Source: CAYPNP01 sp964412195
GTDB taxonomy: Bacteria > Acidobacteriota > JAAYUB01
Length of the DNA stretch: 64,000 nt
Direction: 5' to 3'
Assembly: GCA_964412195.1 (NCBI GenBank)
Contig: CAYPNP010000003.1
Location: forward strand, 248,001-312,000
Part shown: in pieces, positions 17,121 through 24,364 of the stretch
Layout of the letters: each line of letters opens with the position of its first letter
Position numbering within the stretch: position 1 is the stretch's first letter
Notes under the pieces: generated by a model
What the model was told of the DNA's origin: nothing
The model's database searches: none
Seen by the model: only the letters and a program-made list of their open reading frames with translations
Made by a program: the position numbers and the translations under genes

Positions 17121-17344
17121 ATTGGGCCGAGACGCCCGCCCCTCCAGAATGCCGGTCCGGCGGGCGGGGGACGGGCGGATGGTTCGAACTCGCTGCGTAA
17201 GGTCCATGGTGCGCCCCCCTGCGATCCATTCGTGGAGCCTGTCGCACAACTTGTGCCAATTTCCGGACGAATCCAGTCTTCCCTAATTCATGTTCCCATA
17301 AGGTCTTCGGCGGGGGAATTCGGGTGCGCGAGGCAGAACGGACA

Positions 17345-17378
17345 CGGGGCGGATTTGCGGAAGTGCCAATCCGCCCCG
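17345..17378 (-). terminator. Hairpin downstream of iorB
   Basis: A perfect 11-bp inverted repeat (cggggcggatt / aatccgccccg) with a 12-base loop lies 17 bases beyond the iorB stop. There is no T tract. The rest of the 17121-17394 gap shows no gene. A ggttcgaact stretch at about 17180 is not part of a tRNA. Confidence 0.55.
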
Positions 17379-17394
17379 GTGGGCGGGCCGCAAT

Positions 17395-17925
17395 TCAGCG
17401 GATGCCGAGGAACGCGCGGCGGTTCTCTTCGAAGAAACGGGGTTTGACGATCTGCTTCAGGGCCTCCAGGACGGCGTCGGCGTCCAGCAGAAAGCCGCGC
17501 TGCCGGATGAACTGCCCCAGCAGGACCAGGTTGGCCACCCGGGGCTGCCCCATCTTCAGGGCGTCGGAGTCGGCGTCGTACGAGAACACGTCAAGCCCGC
17601 TGGCGCCCAGCCACTCGAGGTCGGCTGCGTTCAACCGGGACGGGTTCAGCACGATCCGGCCGCCTGGCTTGAGGAAGCCCAGGTAGGGAAACAGCTCGGG
17701 CCCTTCCAGGGCGAAGAGGGTGTCGACGTCGCCGGGGAAGAGCTGCGACGAGCGGAAAGGGCCGATCTTCAGGGCGCTGAATACCGAGCCACCCCGCTGG
17801 CTCATGCCGTGGACCTCGTAGGCGAAGACCTCCTCCCCCTTGACCAGGGCCGACGTGGCCAGCAGTTTGGTCAGGAAGAGCACGCCCTGTCCGCCGATTC
17901 CGGTGATGAGGATCTGGTGCCGCAT
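17395..17925 (-). CDS. iorB: Indolepyruvate:ferredoxin oxidoreductase, beta subunit
   Basis: The protein has 176 residues starting at MRHQILITGIGGQGVLFLTK, with AGGAGGCCCC upstream. GIGGQG is the signature of the gamma-type domain of the 2-oxoacid:ferredoxin oxidoreductase family. Further conserved blocks are EVHGMSQRGGSVFSALKIG and VANLVLLGQF. With the alpha subunit it oxidatively decarboxylates arylpyruvates from aromatic amino acids to aryl-acetyl-CoA, reducing ferredoxin. It lies 8 bases after iorA. An overlapping longer frame upstream is a shadow of the iorA 3' end. Confidence 0.95.
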   Translation of the reverse strand: MRHQILITGIGGQGVLFLTKLLATSALVKGEEVFAYEVHGMSQRGGSVFSALKIGPFRSSQLFPGDVDTLFALEGPELFPYLGFLKPGGRIVLNPSRLNAADLEWLGASGLDVFSYDADSDALKMGQPRVANLVLLGQFIRQRGFLLDADAVLEALKQIVKPRFFEENRRAFLGIR

Positions 17926-17933
17926 GGGGCCTC

Positions 17934-19757
17934 CTATCTCGCCGCCGGCTTCAACGCGCCGGCCGGGCAGACGGCCACGCAGCGGCCGCAGTCGTTGCAG
18001 ATCCGGCGGTCGATGGCCACCGCGTCGCCATCCTCGAGCAGGGCGGGGCAGGCGAAAGCCCGGCTGCAGATCCGGCAGCCGGTGCACAGGTCCCGGTCGA
18101 CTTCCACCGGGAGCTTCTCGGGGAAAGCGCCGGCGGGATCGTTGAGCACACAGGGGTGCTGGAAGATGAGCACCGCGACGCCGCCATCCGGCGCCCGGGT
18201 GTGGGCGTGGGCTTCCTTGAGGGCCCCGATGGCCGCCTCCAGGTCGTAGGGATCGACCGTCCGGCTGAACCGCACCCCGCAGCCGGCCACCGCCTCGGCG
18301 ATGGACACGGGCCGGCCGGGACTGCCGTCCGCCTTCACTCCCAGCGAGACCGCCGGCTGCATGCCGGTCATGGCGGTGACGAAATTATCCAGGATCACCA
18401 CGATGATCCGGCGGTCATTGTAGACGGCGTTGGCCAGCTGCGGCAGGCCGGAGTGGAAGAAGGTGGAATCACCGATGGTGGCCACGATGGCAGGGTGCTC
18501 GCCGTCCTTGGCGTAGGCTTGCTCCAGCCCCATGGCGATGCCGATGCTGGCGCCCATCACCAGGACGGTGTCCACCGCCTTCATGTCGATGCCGAGCGTG
18601 TAGCACCCGATGTCGCCGGTGAAAATGCCCTTCGGAAAGGCCTTCTTGATGGCGTAGAACGAGTTCCGGTGGGGGCAGCCGGGGCACAGGGCCGGCCGCT
18701 TCGCCGCCGGCTCCCGGGGCGGGGTGAGGACGGGGCGCTCCGGCTTGGGCAGACCCAGAAAGGCGCCCACGATTTCCTCGATCTTCTGGCCGGACAGCTC
18801 GCCCTCCGCGGGGATGTCGCCGGTCAGCCGGCCTCGGACGGCGCGCCGGTCGCGGATCTGCTGCTCGATCACCGGGGCCGTCTCCTCCAGCACCAGCACC
18901 TCGTCCAGGCCGGCGACGAAGCGCTCCACCGCCGGGAGAGGGAGCGGGTAGGGAACCCCCAGGTGGAGCATGGGGATATCGATCCCGCGGCTGGCGGCGA
19001 AATCGGCCACGATACCCCGCAGGACGCCGCCGGCGATGATGCCTCGGCGGCCCGCACCAGGCGTGGCGAAGGTCAGCTCGGGATCGGCCTCCACCGCCGC
19101 GGCGATGTCGATCAGTTTGCGGTTCAGGATCTTGTGCAGCTCGAAGCGGTCGCGGGGCGTGGCCGCCCATCGCCGGGGATTCTTCTTGAACGCGGCAGGG
19201 CGGGTGGCCGGCCGGACGCTCTCCACGGCCATGCCCTGGCGGGAATGGCACACGCGCAGGGAGGGACGCAGGATCACGGGGATCTCGAACTTCTCCGACA
19301 GCTCCAGCGCCAGCCGGGCGTAGCGGCGGGCCTCCTCCGGCGACGAGGGGTCCAGCACGGGCACCTTGGCGAACTGGGCGAAGAATCGGCTGTCCTGCTC
19401 GGTCTGGGACGAGTAGGGGCCGGGATCGTCGGCGCTGACGATCACGAAGCCGCCGGGGCAGCCGGTGTAGGCCGCGCTCATCAGGGCGTCGGCGGCCACG
19501 TTGAGCCCCACCTGCTTCATGACGGTGGCAGCGCGCTTGCCGGCCCAGGCAGCCCCCAGGGCGACCTGGAAGGCCACCATCTCGTTGAGGGACCACTCCA
19601 CCGCCACGAGCGCCTCCAGTTCGCCCCGGCAGGCCAGCACGGCCGGCAGGATCTCCGAGCTGGGGGTGCCGGGGTAGGAGGTGACGACTTCGCAGCCGGC
19701 CTCCACCAGCCCCCGCGCGATGGCCTCGTTGCCCATCAGGATCCGCCGTTCGCCCAT
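17934..19757 (-). CDS. iorA: Indolepyruvate:ferredoxin oxidoreductase, alpha subunit
   Basis: The protein has 607 residues with AAGGGAGGCGG before the ATG. The N-terminal pyrimidine-binding domain begins MGNEAIARGLVEAGCEVVTSYPGTPSSEI. The TPP-binding domain has FTGDIGCYTLG and VATIGDSTFFHSG. The C-terminus carries two 4Fe-4S motifs, CTGCRICSRAFACP (atypical spacing) and CNDCGRCVAVCP. It is the catalytic subunit for arylpyruvate oxidation in anaerobic aromatic amino-acid catabolism, and can run in reverse with reduced ferredoxin. It is in one operon with iorB. The aromatic amino-acid decarboxylase-like gene at 24-26 kb may share substrates. Confidence 0.96.
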   Translation of the reverse strand: MGERRILMGNEAIARGLVEAGCEVVTSYPGTPSSEILPAVLACRGELEALVAVEWSLNEMVAFQVALGAAWAGKRAATVMKQVGLNVAADALMSAAYTGCPGGFVIVSADDPGPYSSQTEQDSRFFAQFAKVPVLDPSSPEEARRYARLALELSEKFEIPVILRPSLRVCHSRQGMAVESVRPATRPAAFKKNPRRWAATPRDRFELHKILNRKLIDIAAAVEADPELTFATPGAGRRGIIAGGVLRGIVADFAASRGIDIPMLHLGVPYPLPLPAVERFVAGLDEVLVLEETAPVIEQQIRDRRAVRGRLTGDIPAEGELSGQKIEEIVGAFLGLPKPERPVLTPPREPAAKRPALCPGCPHRNSFYAIKKAFPKGIFTGDIGCYTLGIDMKAVDTVLVMGASIGIAMGLEQAYAKDGEHPAIVATIGDSTFFHSGLPQLANAVYNDRRIIVVILDNFVTAMTGMQPAVSLGVKADGSPGRPVSIAEAVAGCGVRFSRTVDPYDLEAAIGALKEAHAHTRAPDGGVAVLIFQHPCVLNDPAGAFPEKLPVEVDRDLCTGCRICSRAFACPALLEDGDAVAIDRRICNDCGRCVAVCPAGALKPAAR

Positions 19758-19810
19758 TCCGCCTCCCTTTCAGCACAAATACTGAAAATCTATAAATTTA
19801 TTAAATCATG

Positions 19811-19839
19811 AATTTACCCAATTTCGCGTTGAAATTCAA
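19811..19839 (-). promoter_or_regulatory. Candidate promoter of iorAB
   Basis: On the minus strand: TTGAAT, 17-base spacer, TAAATT, about 53 bases before the iorA ATG in an AT-rich divergent gap. Confidence 0.55.
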
Positions 19840-19848
19840 AGAAAATTG

Positions 19849-19888
19849 TTGAGACGGCCGGGGCGTCTGGCTAAGATAGGGCGTCTGG
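19849..19888 (+). promoter_or_regulatory. Promoter of the HAD-like gene with a direct repeat around the -10
   Basis: TTGAGA, 17-base spacer, TAAGAT. The 10-mer gggcgtctgg occurs at 19861-19870 and again at 19879-19888, bracketing the -10 with 18-base periodicity. That is a possible operator. Confidence 0.55.
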
Positions 19889-19909
19889 TTCGCCGGCAGA
19901 GGGCCGTCC

Positions 19910-20734
19910 ATGGAAGGATTCCGCGAGATTCACCCGGGCGTTCAGGCCCGGCTCTCCCCCGGGGAGATCCACGCCCGCCTCCGCGGCGTCGACGGAGTGA
20001 TCCTGGACGTCGACGAGTGCCTCCTGCCCGGCTTCTCCCAGATCGTCCTCGGCCACCAACTCTTCCGCCACCTGCTGAGGGACGTCCGGCGCCGCCCCGC
20101 GCGGGTGTTCATGCTGCTGCGCATGGCCGCCCTGGGAGTCCTTCTCTATCTCATCAAAGCGCTTCCCCTGGCGCCCGAGCGACGGAACCGCTGGCTGCAC
20201 CTGAACTTCAACCGGGCCCTGCGCGGCGTCGAGGAGGCCGACCTGGCGGCGGTCATGCCCCGGATCTGGGCCCGCCTCTACCCGCGGGTGCCCGATTGCC
20301 TGACCTTCCTGGCCGGCCGCAGCCGGGTGGCCATCGTCAGCCTCGGTCTGGACGCCCTGCTGCGCTACCTGCCGTCGGCCGTGCCGCTGGACGGCGGGCC
20401 GTTCCCCTTCCTGTTCGTCGAGTCCAACGTCACGGTCTGGCGGGATGGCCGGCTGGCCGGGCTGCGGGAGCCCATCCACACCGGCCCGGCGGACAAGGCG
20501 GTCCTGTACCGGAAGGCTGCCGCCCGCCACGCCCTGGCCACCCCGCTGGTCATCGGCCACAACCGCGACGAGACGGAGCTGTGCCGCCTGGCCGAGGCGC
20601 AGGGTGGGCTGGCGGTGGGCATCGGCCCGTCCGAGCATACCCGGGACCATTTCCACGTTGTCCTGGCCGAGGGCGACTGGCCTGCCCTCACCGGCTTCCT
20701 GCAATCCGTCTGGCCCGATGGTCCGCGAATCTAA
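19910..20734 (+). CDS. HAD-superfamily phosphatase-like protein
   Basis: The protein has 274 residues. GVILDVDECLLPGF at about residues 28-41 matches HAD motif I (DxDxT/V, here DVDEC, with the usual Thr/Val-like position changed to Cys). A cap-like helical region follows. A Ser-containing motif II (VAIVSLGLDALL), a Lys (PADKAVLYRK) and LVIGHNRDETEL as motif IV complete the HAD set, in SerB-like order. It probably acts on a small phosphorylated metabolite. The substrate is unknown. It is monocistronic and divergent from iorA. A phosphoserine phosphatase-like role is possible but not supported by specific residues. Confidence 0.75.
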   Translation: MEGFREIHPGVQARLSPGEIHARLRGVDGVILDVDECLLPGFSQIVLGHQLFRHLLRDVRRRPARVFMLLRMAALGVLLYLIKALPLAPERRNRWLHLNFNRALRGVEEADLAAVMPRIWARLYPRVPDCLTFLAGRSRVAIVSLGLDALLRYLPSAVPLDGGPFPFLFVESNVTVWRDGRLAGLREPIHTGPADKAVLYRKAAARHALATPLVIGHNRDETELCRLAEAQGGLAVGIGPSEHTRDHFHVVLAEGDWPALTGFLQSVWPDGPRI

Positions 20735-20898
20735 CCGCCAAGGCGCGAAGAACGCGAAGCCGATCTGCCGGAGCGCGGACGTCCCCGTCCGCATGATCTC
20801 GCTTAGGAGTGGAATCATCCGCCTAGTAATCGGGATCAGCATCGCAGTAGGTTTCGGAGATCGATGCACGAATTCTCCGCGAGAACCAATCGGTTCTC
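20735..20898. repeat. Intergenic word repeats and hairpins after the HAD gene
   Basis: Directly after the stop is ccgccaaggcgcgaagaacgcgaag, a member of the widespread caaaggcNcaaagaacNcaaag word family. Two hairpins follow: gcggacg-tccc-cgtccgc (about 20777-20794) and gagaacc-aatc-ggttctc (20881-20898). No gene is seen. Confidence 0.65.
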
Positions 20899-20925
20899 AA
20901 TTATCGGGAGCAGTACCTTGCAAAT

Positions 20926-20951
20926 GAAAAAGGGCGGTTTATCACCGCCCT
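20926..20951 (-). terminator. Intrinsic terminator of the aldehyde oxidoreductase operon
   Basis: On the minus strand: AGGGCGGT, 5-base loop, ACCGCCCT, then TTTTTCATTT. The stem is a perfect 8 bp and ends 52 bases after the stop. Confidence 0.9.
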
Positions 20952-21002
20952 ATGTGGTTTCCCTTCCCCGAGGAAACAGGGAGTTGAACATGCATTTAGG
21001 AC

Positions 21003-23168
21003 TTACACTCGCGCGGCCTTCTCGCACACGGCGATGACCTCGGGCAGGTCCATGCCGATCTGGCGCAGGTGCTCGGGGGTCGGGATCCCCTCCGGGGTCC
21101 AGCCCTTGCGCCGGTAGACGTTGTCCATGAGCGTCTCATACCGCTGCTCGCGGTACTGCCGCAGCGCCGCCATCTTCTCGGCGGTGGACTTGCCGGCCGG
21201 GTCGAAGCCCACGATCTCCTTGAGCTGCTTGTCATACCGCTCGGCGCGGGACTCGTACTCCTCGGCGGTGACCGGCCCCACGGCGCGGTAGGGCGGCCGG
21301 TCGTCGGCGCGGCGCCCCTTGCCCAGGCGGATGCAGAAGGCGCGCTGGAAGTTGTAGACCCGCTCCGACTGCAGGATCAGCTCGTGCTTGTCGAAGGGCT
21401 CTCCGGTGACGGCCTTGTAGATGTCCACGTAGTTCTGGACGTGCTCCGGCACCTTGGCCGGCTCGGACGTCTCGGCGTTGTCGGGCGGCTCGATGTCGTT
21501 CCAGGGCAGCTTGCACAGGCCCTGCAGGCCGAACCAGGTCCGGAACATGGGGAAGTAATGCAGCGCCTCGGCCTTGTCCTCGAAGGTGGGGATGTGGTTG
21601 TTGACCATGTCCATGAAGATCAGCCAGGCCTCGTCGTGCTGGGGCCCCTTGAGGGCGAAGGCGTAGCCGCCCTGCTGGGCCAGCGACTCCTTGGACACGT
21701 ACTGGGAGACTTCCAGGCCCTTGATCTCCATGCCGATGTCGTTCATGAACTGGAGGTCGGCTCCGTAGTGCTCGGCGAAGTAGGCCTTCATCTTGCGGGT
21801 GCCGAGGCCGGCGACGAGGCCGAAGCCCTCGCCCCGCGCCATCTGGTGCAGCAGCTCGAGCGCCACTTCCCAGTTGCCCCAGGTGAAGTCGAGGCCGCCG
21901 GTCCGCTCCTTGTTCAGGATGCCGTTCTCCCAGCACTCCATGATGAAGGCCGTCAGGGTGCCGAAGGAGATGGTGTCGACGCCGTAGGTGTCGCAGTAGA
22001 AATTGATCTCGAGGATGGCCTCGCAGTCGAAGATGCCGCAGTTGGAGCCGACGCCGGCCACGGTCTCGTACTCCGGGCCGTCCACGCAGACCTTGTGGCC
22101 CTTGTAGGGGCCGGTCTTGAGCTCGAAGTTGTCCGCGGCCTTGGAGCAGGCCATGGTGCAGCCGAACCAGCAGCCGTCGGGCAGGCCCTGGGTGATGTAC
22201 TTGACCATCACCGGGGAGTAGATCTTCTTGGCGTCGGGATGATTGCCGTACTTGAAGTTCTTGGTAGGCAGCAGGTCGTACTCGTCCATGACCTCCACCA
22301 GGTGGGCGGTGCCGATCTCGCGCATGCGGCACTGCTGGTGGTCGTAGGTCAGGATCTCCTTGTGCAGCTTCAGGCCGGTCTTCTGGATGGTGGGCAGGTC
22401 CACCGGGTTGTTGGACGAGCCGGTCAGGCCGGAGTACTTGACCACCAGGGCCTTGATCTTCTTGTCGCGGAACACGGTGCCGATGCCGCCGCGGCCGGCC
22501 TGCTTGAGGCGGGCCACCTGGCGGCGCTTGTCGAAGAAGGAAAAGTTCAGGCAGCCGATCAGGGTGTGCTCCGAGCCCCGCCCGGCCGACACGGAGGAAA
22601 TGTGCTGCTTCTCCTTCTCGTTCCCGGCGAACATCTCCACCATCTGCTCGGCCAGAATGTGGCTGTCCACGGCCTCGCCCGGGGCGGCAAAGATCTGCAC
22701 GACGCCCTGGTTGCCGTCGATGTAGACGATGACGTCCTCGGCCGCCTTGCCCTGGATCTCCAGCGCGTCGAAGCCGGAGAACTTGAAGTAGGGGCCGAAG
22801 TAGCCGCCGACATTGGAGTCGATCGGAATGTCGGTCAGCGGGGAAATCGAGGTCACCAGGCTCTTGCCGGAGCCGGGGTAGTTGGTGTTGCCGCCGATGG
22901 GGCCGACGGCGATGTTGATCTCGTTCTCGGGGTCGTTCCAGCGGGTGGTGTCCTTCACGGCGTCCCACAGGAGCTTCAGGCCGAAGCCCTTGCCGCCGAC
23001 GAACTTTTTCTTCATCTCTTCGGAGACGGGTTTCTCCCGAATTTCGCCGGTGCCGACGTTGACGTAGAGGGTGCGGTAGTTGTAGCCCCGGACCACGGGC
23101 CGCAGTTCGTACTTGTACTCGGCCAGCAGGCGGTGCCGGGCCTTGAGTTCTTCGACGTGGGTGCTCAT
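21003..23168 (-). CDS. Tungsten-type aldehyde:ferredoxin oxidoreductase, large subunit (AorB-like)
   Basis: The protein has 721 residues from an ATG overlapping the ferredoxin stop by four bases. The N-terminal AOR domain has NTNYPGSGKSLVTS and SNVGGYFGPYFKFSGFDALE, the pterin-binding region. GRGGIGTVFRDKKIKALV follows in the middle. Fe-S ligands are a CxxxCxxxC run (CWFGCTMAC) plus a later Cys, spaced differently from the CxxCxxxC of Pyrococcus AOR. Family members bind a tungstopterin and one 4Fe-4S cluster and reversibly reduce carboxylic acids to aldehydes. A four-cluster ferredoxin partner next door places it with the AorAB type. It has its own promoter and terminator. The aldehyde substrate is unknown. 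Confidence 0.93.
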   Translation of the reverse strand: MSTHVEELKARHRLLAEYKYELRPVVRGYNYRTLYVNVGTGEIREKPVSEEMKKKFVGGKGFGLKLLWDAVKDTTRWNDPENEINIAVGPIGGNTNYPGSGKSLVTSISPLTDIPIDSNVGGYFGPYFKFSGFDALEIQGKAAEDVIVYIDGNQGVVQIFAAPGEAVDSHILAEQMVEMFAGNEKEKQHISSVSAGRGSEHTLIGCLNFSFFDKRRQVARLKQAGRGGIGTVFRDKKIKALVVKYSGLTGSSNNPVDLPTIQKTGLKLHKEILTYDHQQCRMREIGTAHLVEVMDEYDLLPTKNFKYGNHPDAKKIYSPVMVKYITQGLPDGCWFGCTMACSKAADNFELKTGPYKGHKVCVDGPEYETVAGVGSNCGIFDCEAILEINFYCDTYGVDTISFGTLTAFIMECWENGILNKERTGGLDFTWGNWEVALELLHQMARGEGFGLVAGLGTRKMKAYFAEHYGADLQFMNDIGMEIKGLEVSQYVSKESLAQQGGYAFALKGPQHDEAWLIFMDMVNNHIPTFEDKAEALHYFPMFRTWFGLQGLCKLPWNDIEPPDNAETSEPAKVPEHVQNYVDIYKAVTGEPFDKHELILQSERVYNFQRAFCIRLGKGRRADDRPPYRAVGPVTAEEYESRAERYDKQLKEIVGFDPAGKSTAEKMAALRQYREQRYETLMDNVYRRKGWTPEGIPTPEHLRQIGMDLPEVIAVCEKAARV

Positions 23169-23575
23169 GAGCGGGCCTCCTCGGTGACGATTTCCAGGGC
23201 GTGGGTCGGACACTCCTTGGCGCAGGCGCCGCAGGCCACGCACTTGAAGGGGTTCACGCCGCCCTCCCAGCGCATCATGGCGTCGATGGGGCAGGCGGCG
23301 ACGCAAGCCATGCAGCCGATGCACAGGCCCTTGTTGATCAATACGATGCCCAGCTTGTTGATGGAGATGGCCTTGGTCGGACATTCGGCGACGCATTTCC
23401 GGTACTGCTGGTCGCAAACCACCAGGGCGAACTGCTCGCCACCCTTGGGGACAACCTGGATGGCGGATTTGGCCGGATTGTCCTCTTTGAAGAACGTCTC
23501 GGAGCACACCGTCATGCACCGGCCGCAGCCGTTGCACTTCTCCTCGTACGTCTTGAGGTATTTTACGGTCGGCAT
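23165..23575 (-). CDS. Four-cluster polyferredoxin, AOR electron-transfer subunit (AorA-like)
   Basis: The protein has 136 residues with AGGAGG before the ATG. It has four Cys groups: CNGCGRCMTVC, then C-x6-CVAECP, then CIGCMACVAACP, and CVACGACAKECP. The second group lacks the CxxC start, so it may hold a cluster with unusual ligands. In the betaproteobacterial AorABC enzyme, AorA is a small ferredoxin of this kind linking AorB to other subunits. Here its ATGA overlap with the large subunit supports complex formation. No FAD/NADH (AorC) subunit gene is adjacent, so ferredoxin may be the external electron carrier. Confidence 0.9.
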   Translation of the reverse strand: MPTVKYLKTYEEKCNGCGRCMTVCSETFFKEDNPAKSAIQVVPKGGEQFALVVCDQQYRKCVAECPTKAISINKLGIVLINKGLCIGCMACVAACPIDAMMRWEGGVNPFKCVACGACAKECPTHALEIVTEEARS

Positions 23576-23602
23576 GAAAACCTCCTGTTTTAGTAACCCG
23601 CG

Positions 23603-23631
23603 ATTTTAACGTTGTGGATGGAATTAGTCAA
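23603..23631 (-). promoter_or_regulatory. Sigma-70 promoter of the aldehyde oxidoreductase operon
   Basis: On the minus strand: TTGACT, 17-base spacer, TAAAAT, 27 bases before the ferredoxin-subunit ATG. Confidence 0.8.
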
Positions 23632-23669
23632 CTGCGGAATGCGGAGCGCGGATGACAGATTGCCTCCAT

Positions 23670-23808
23670 TCGTGCTCGTGCCCGTAATCGACGGATGACC
23701 GGTGACGGATGACCGGTGACTGAAGACCGATCGTACTCGTCGATCGTAATCGTGCTCGTAATCGTAATCGGATCAGGAAGTTCGCGCAGAGACGCAGAGT
23801 TCGCTGAG
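23670..23808. repeat. Word-repeat array in the 383-bp divergent gap
   Basis: Three word families are juxtaposed: cgtgctcg/cgtaatcg, gatgaccggtgac (two copies) and cgcagagacgcagag. They occupy the middle of the gap between the aldehyde oxidoreductase operon and the ThiS-like gene, away from both promoters. No ORF or RNA gene was recognised in the gap. Confidence 0.8.
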
Positions 23809-23873
23809 AAACCCTGTCCGATGCGGCAATCCCGGATTATCGGCCGGCAATCCGCCCGGTAGCCGGCCCCGGC

Positions 23874-23902
23874 TTGCAACCCGCCGGCCCGGACGCTATA
23901 AT
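23874..23902 (+). promoter_or_regulatory. Sigma-70 promoter of the ThiS/MoaD-like gene
   Basis: TTGCAA, 17-base spacer, perfect TATAAT. The predicted leader is about 50 bases. Confidence 0.8.
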
Positions 23903-23958
23903 CCACTCAGCCCCGGGCGGAAGACGGCCGGGCAGGATCGCTGGAGGGGCGAAGTCCC

Positions 23959-24162
23959 ATGAAGATCACCGTGAACAAGCGGGACACGGTCCTGGAGGCG
24001 CCGGAGCTGACGGTTCGCCAATTGCTCAAGGAGCTGCGCTTCAACTTCCCCATGATCTACGTCCGGGTCAACGGGCAGGTGGTGAAGAAGGACCAGTGGG
24101 ACAGCCGGGTCGTCCGGGAGGGGGACGCGGTGGACGCGATCCACCTGATGGGGGGCGGCTAG
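23959..24162 (+). CDS. ThiS/MoaD-like sulfur-carrier protein
   Basis: The protein has 67 residues with a beta-grasp pattern (MKITVNKRDTVLEAP, then LTVRQLLKELRF, then IYVRVNGQVVKKDQW, then VREGDAVDAIHLMGGG). The C-terminal Gly-Gly is the site of adenylation and thiocarboxylation in this family. GGAGGGGCG precedes the ATG. Small carriers of this kind often lie beside AOR-family genes and may supply dithiolene sulfur for the tungstopterin cofactor. Its position divergent from the aldehyde oxidoreductase operon supports that role here. Thiamine biosynthesis (ThiS) is the main alternative, but no thi genes are nearby. Confidence 0.85.
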   Translation: MKITVNKRDTVLEAPELTVRQLLKELRFNFPMIYVRVNGQVVKKDQWDSRVVREGDAVDAIHLMGGG

Positions 24163-24173
24163 ATCCTTTCAAC

Positions 24174-24358
24174 CCGCAATCTGAACATCGAACACTGAAC
24201 ATCGAACATCGAAGTCAAACCGCAATCTGCAAGCTGAACCACGAACCACTCGAACCACACGAAAAGGGTTCAATCCGCAATCTGAATTTGGAACTCAGGA
24301 AATCAGGAAAGGGATTCAATCTTCAATCTTTAATCTTCAATCTTTAATCTTCAATCAC
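24174..24358. repeat. Dense word-repeat array in a convergent gap
   Basis: In order it contains gaacatc/gaacactgaacatcgaacatcgaagtc, accacgaaccactcgaaccacac, ggaactcaggaaatcagg and four to five units of (tcaatcttt/aatcttcaatc). It begins 12 bases after one stop and ends six bases before the stop of the minus-strand decarboxylase. Confidence 0.85.
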
Positions 24359-24364
24359 AGCGGA

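Noticed and set aside
17180..17200. ggttcgaact resembling a tRNA T-loop
   Set aside because: The flanking bases do not form a T stem, and no acceptor, D or anticodon arms are found around it.
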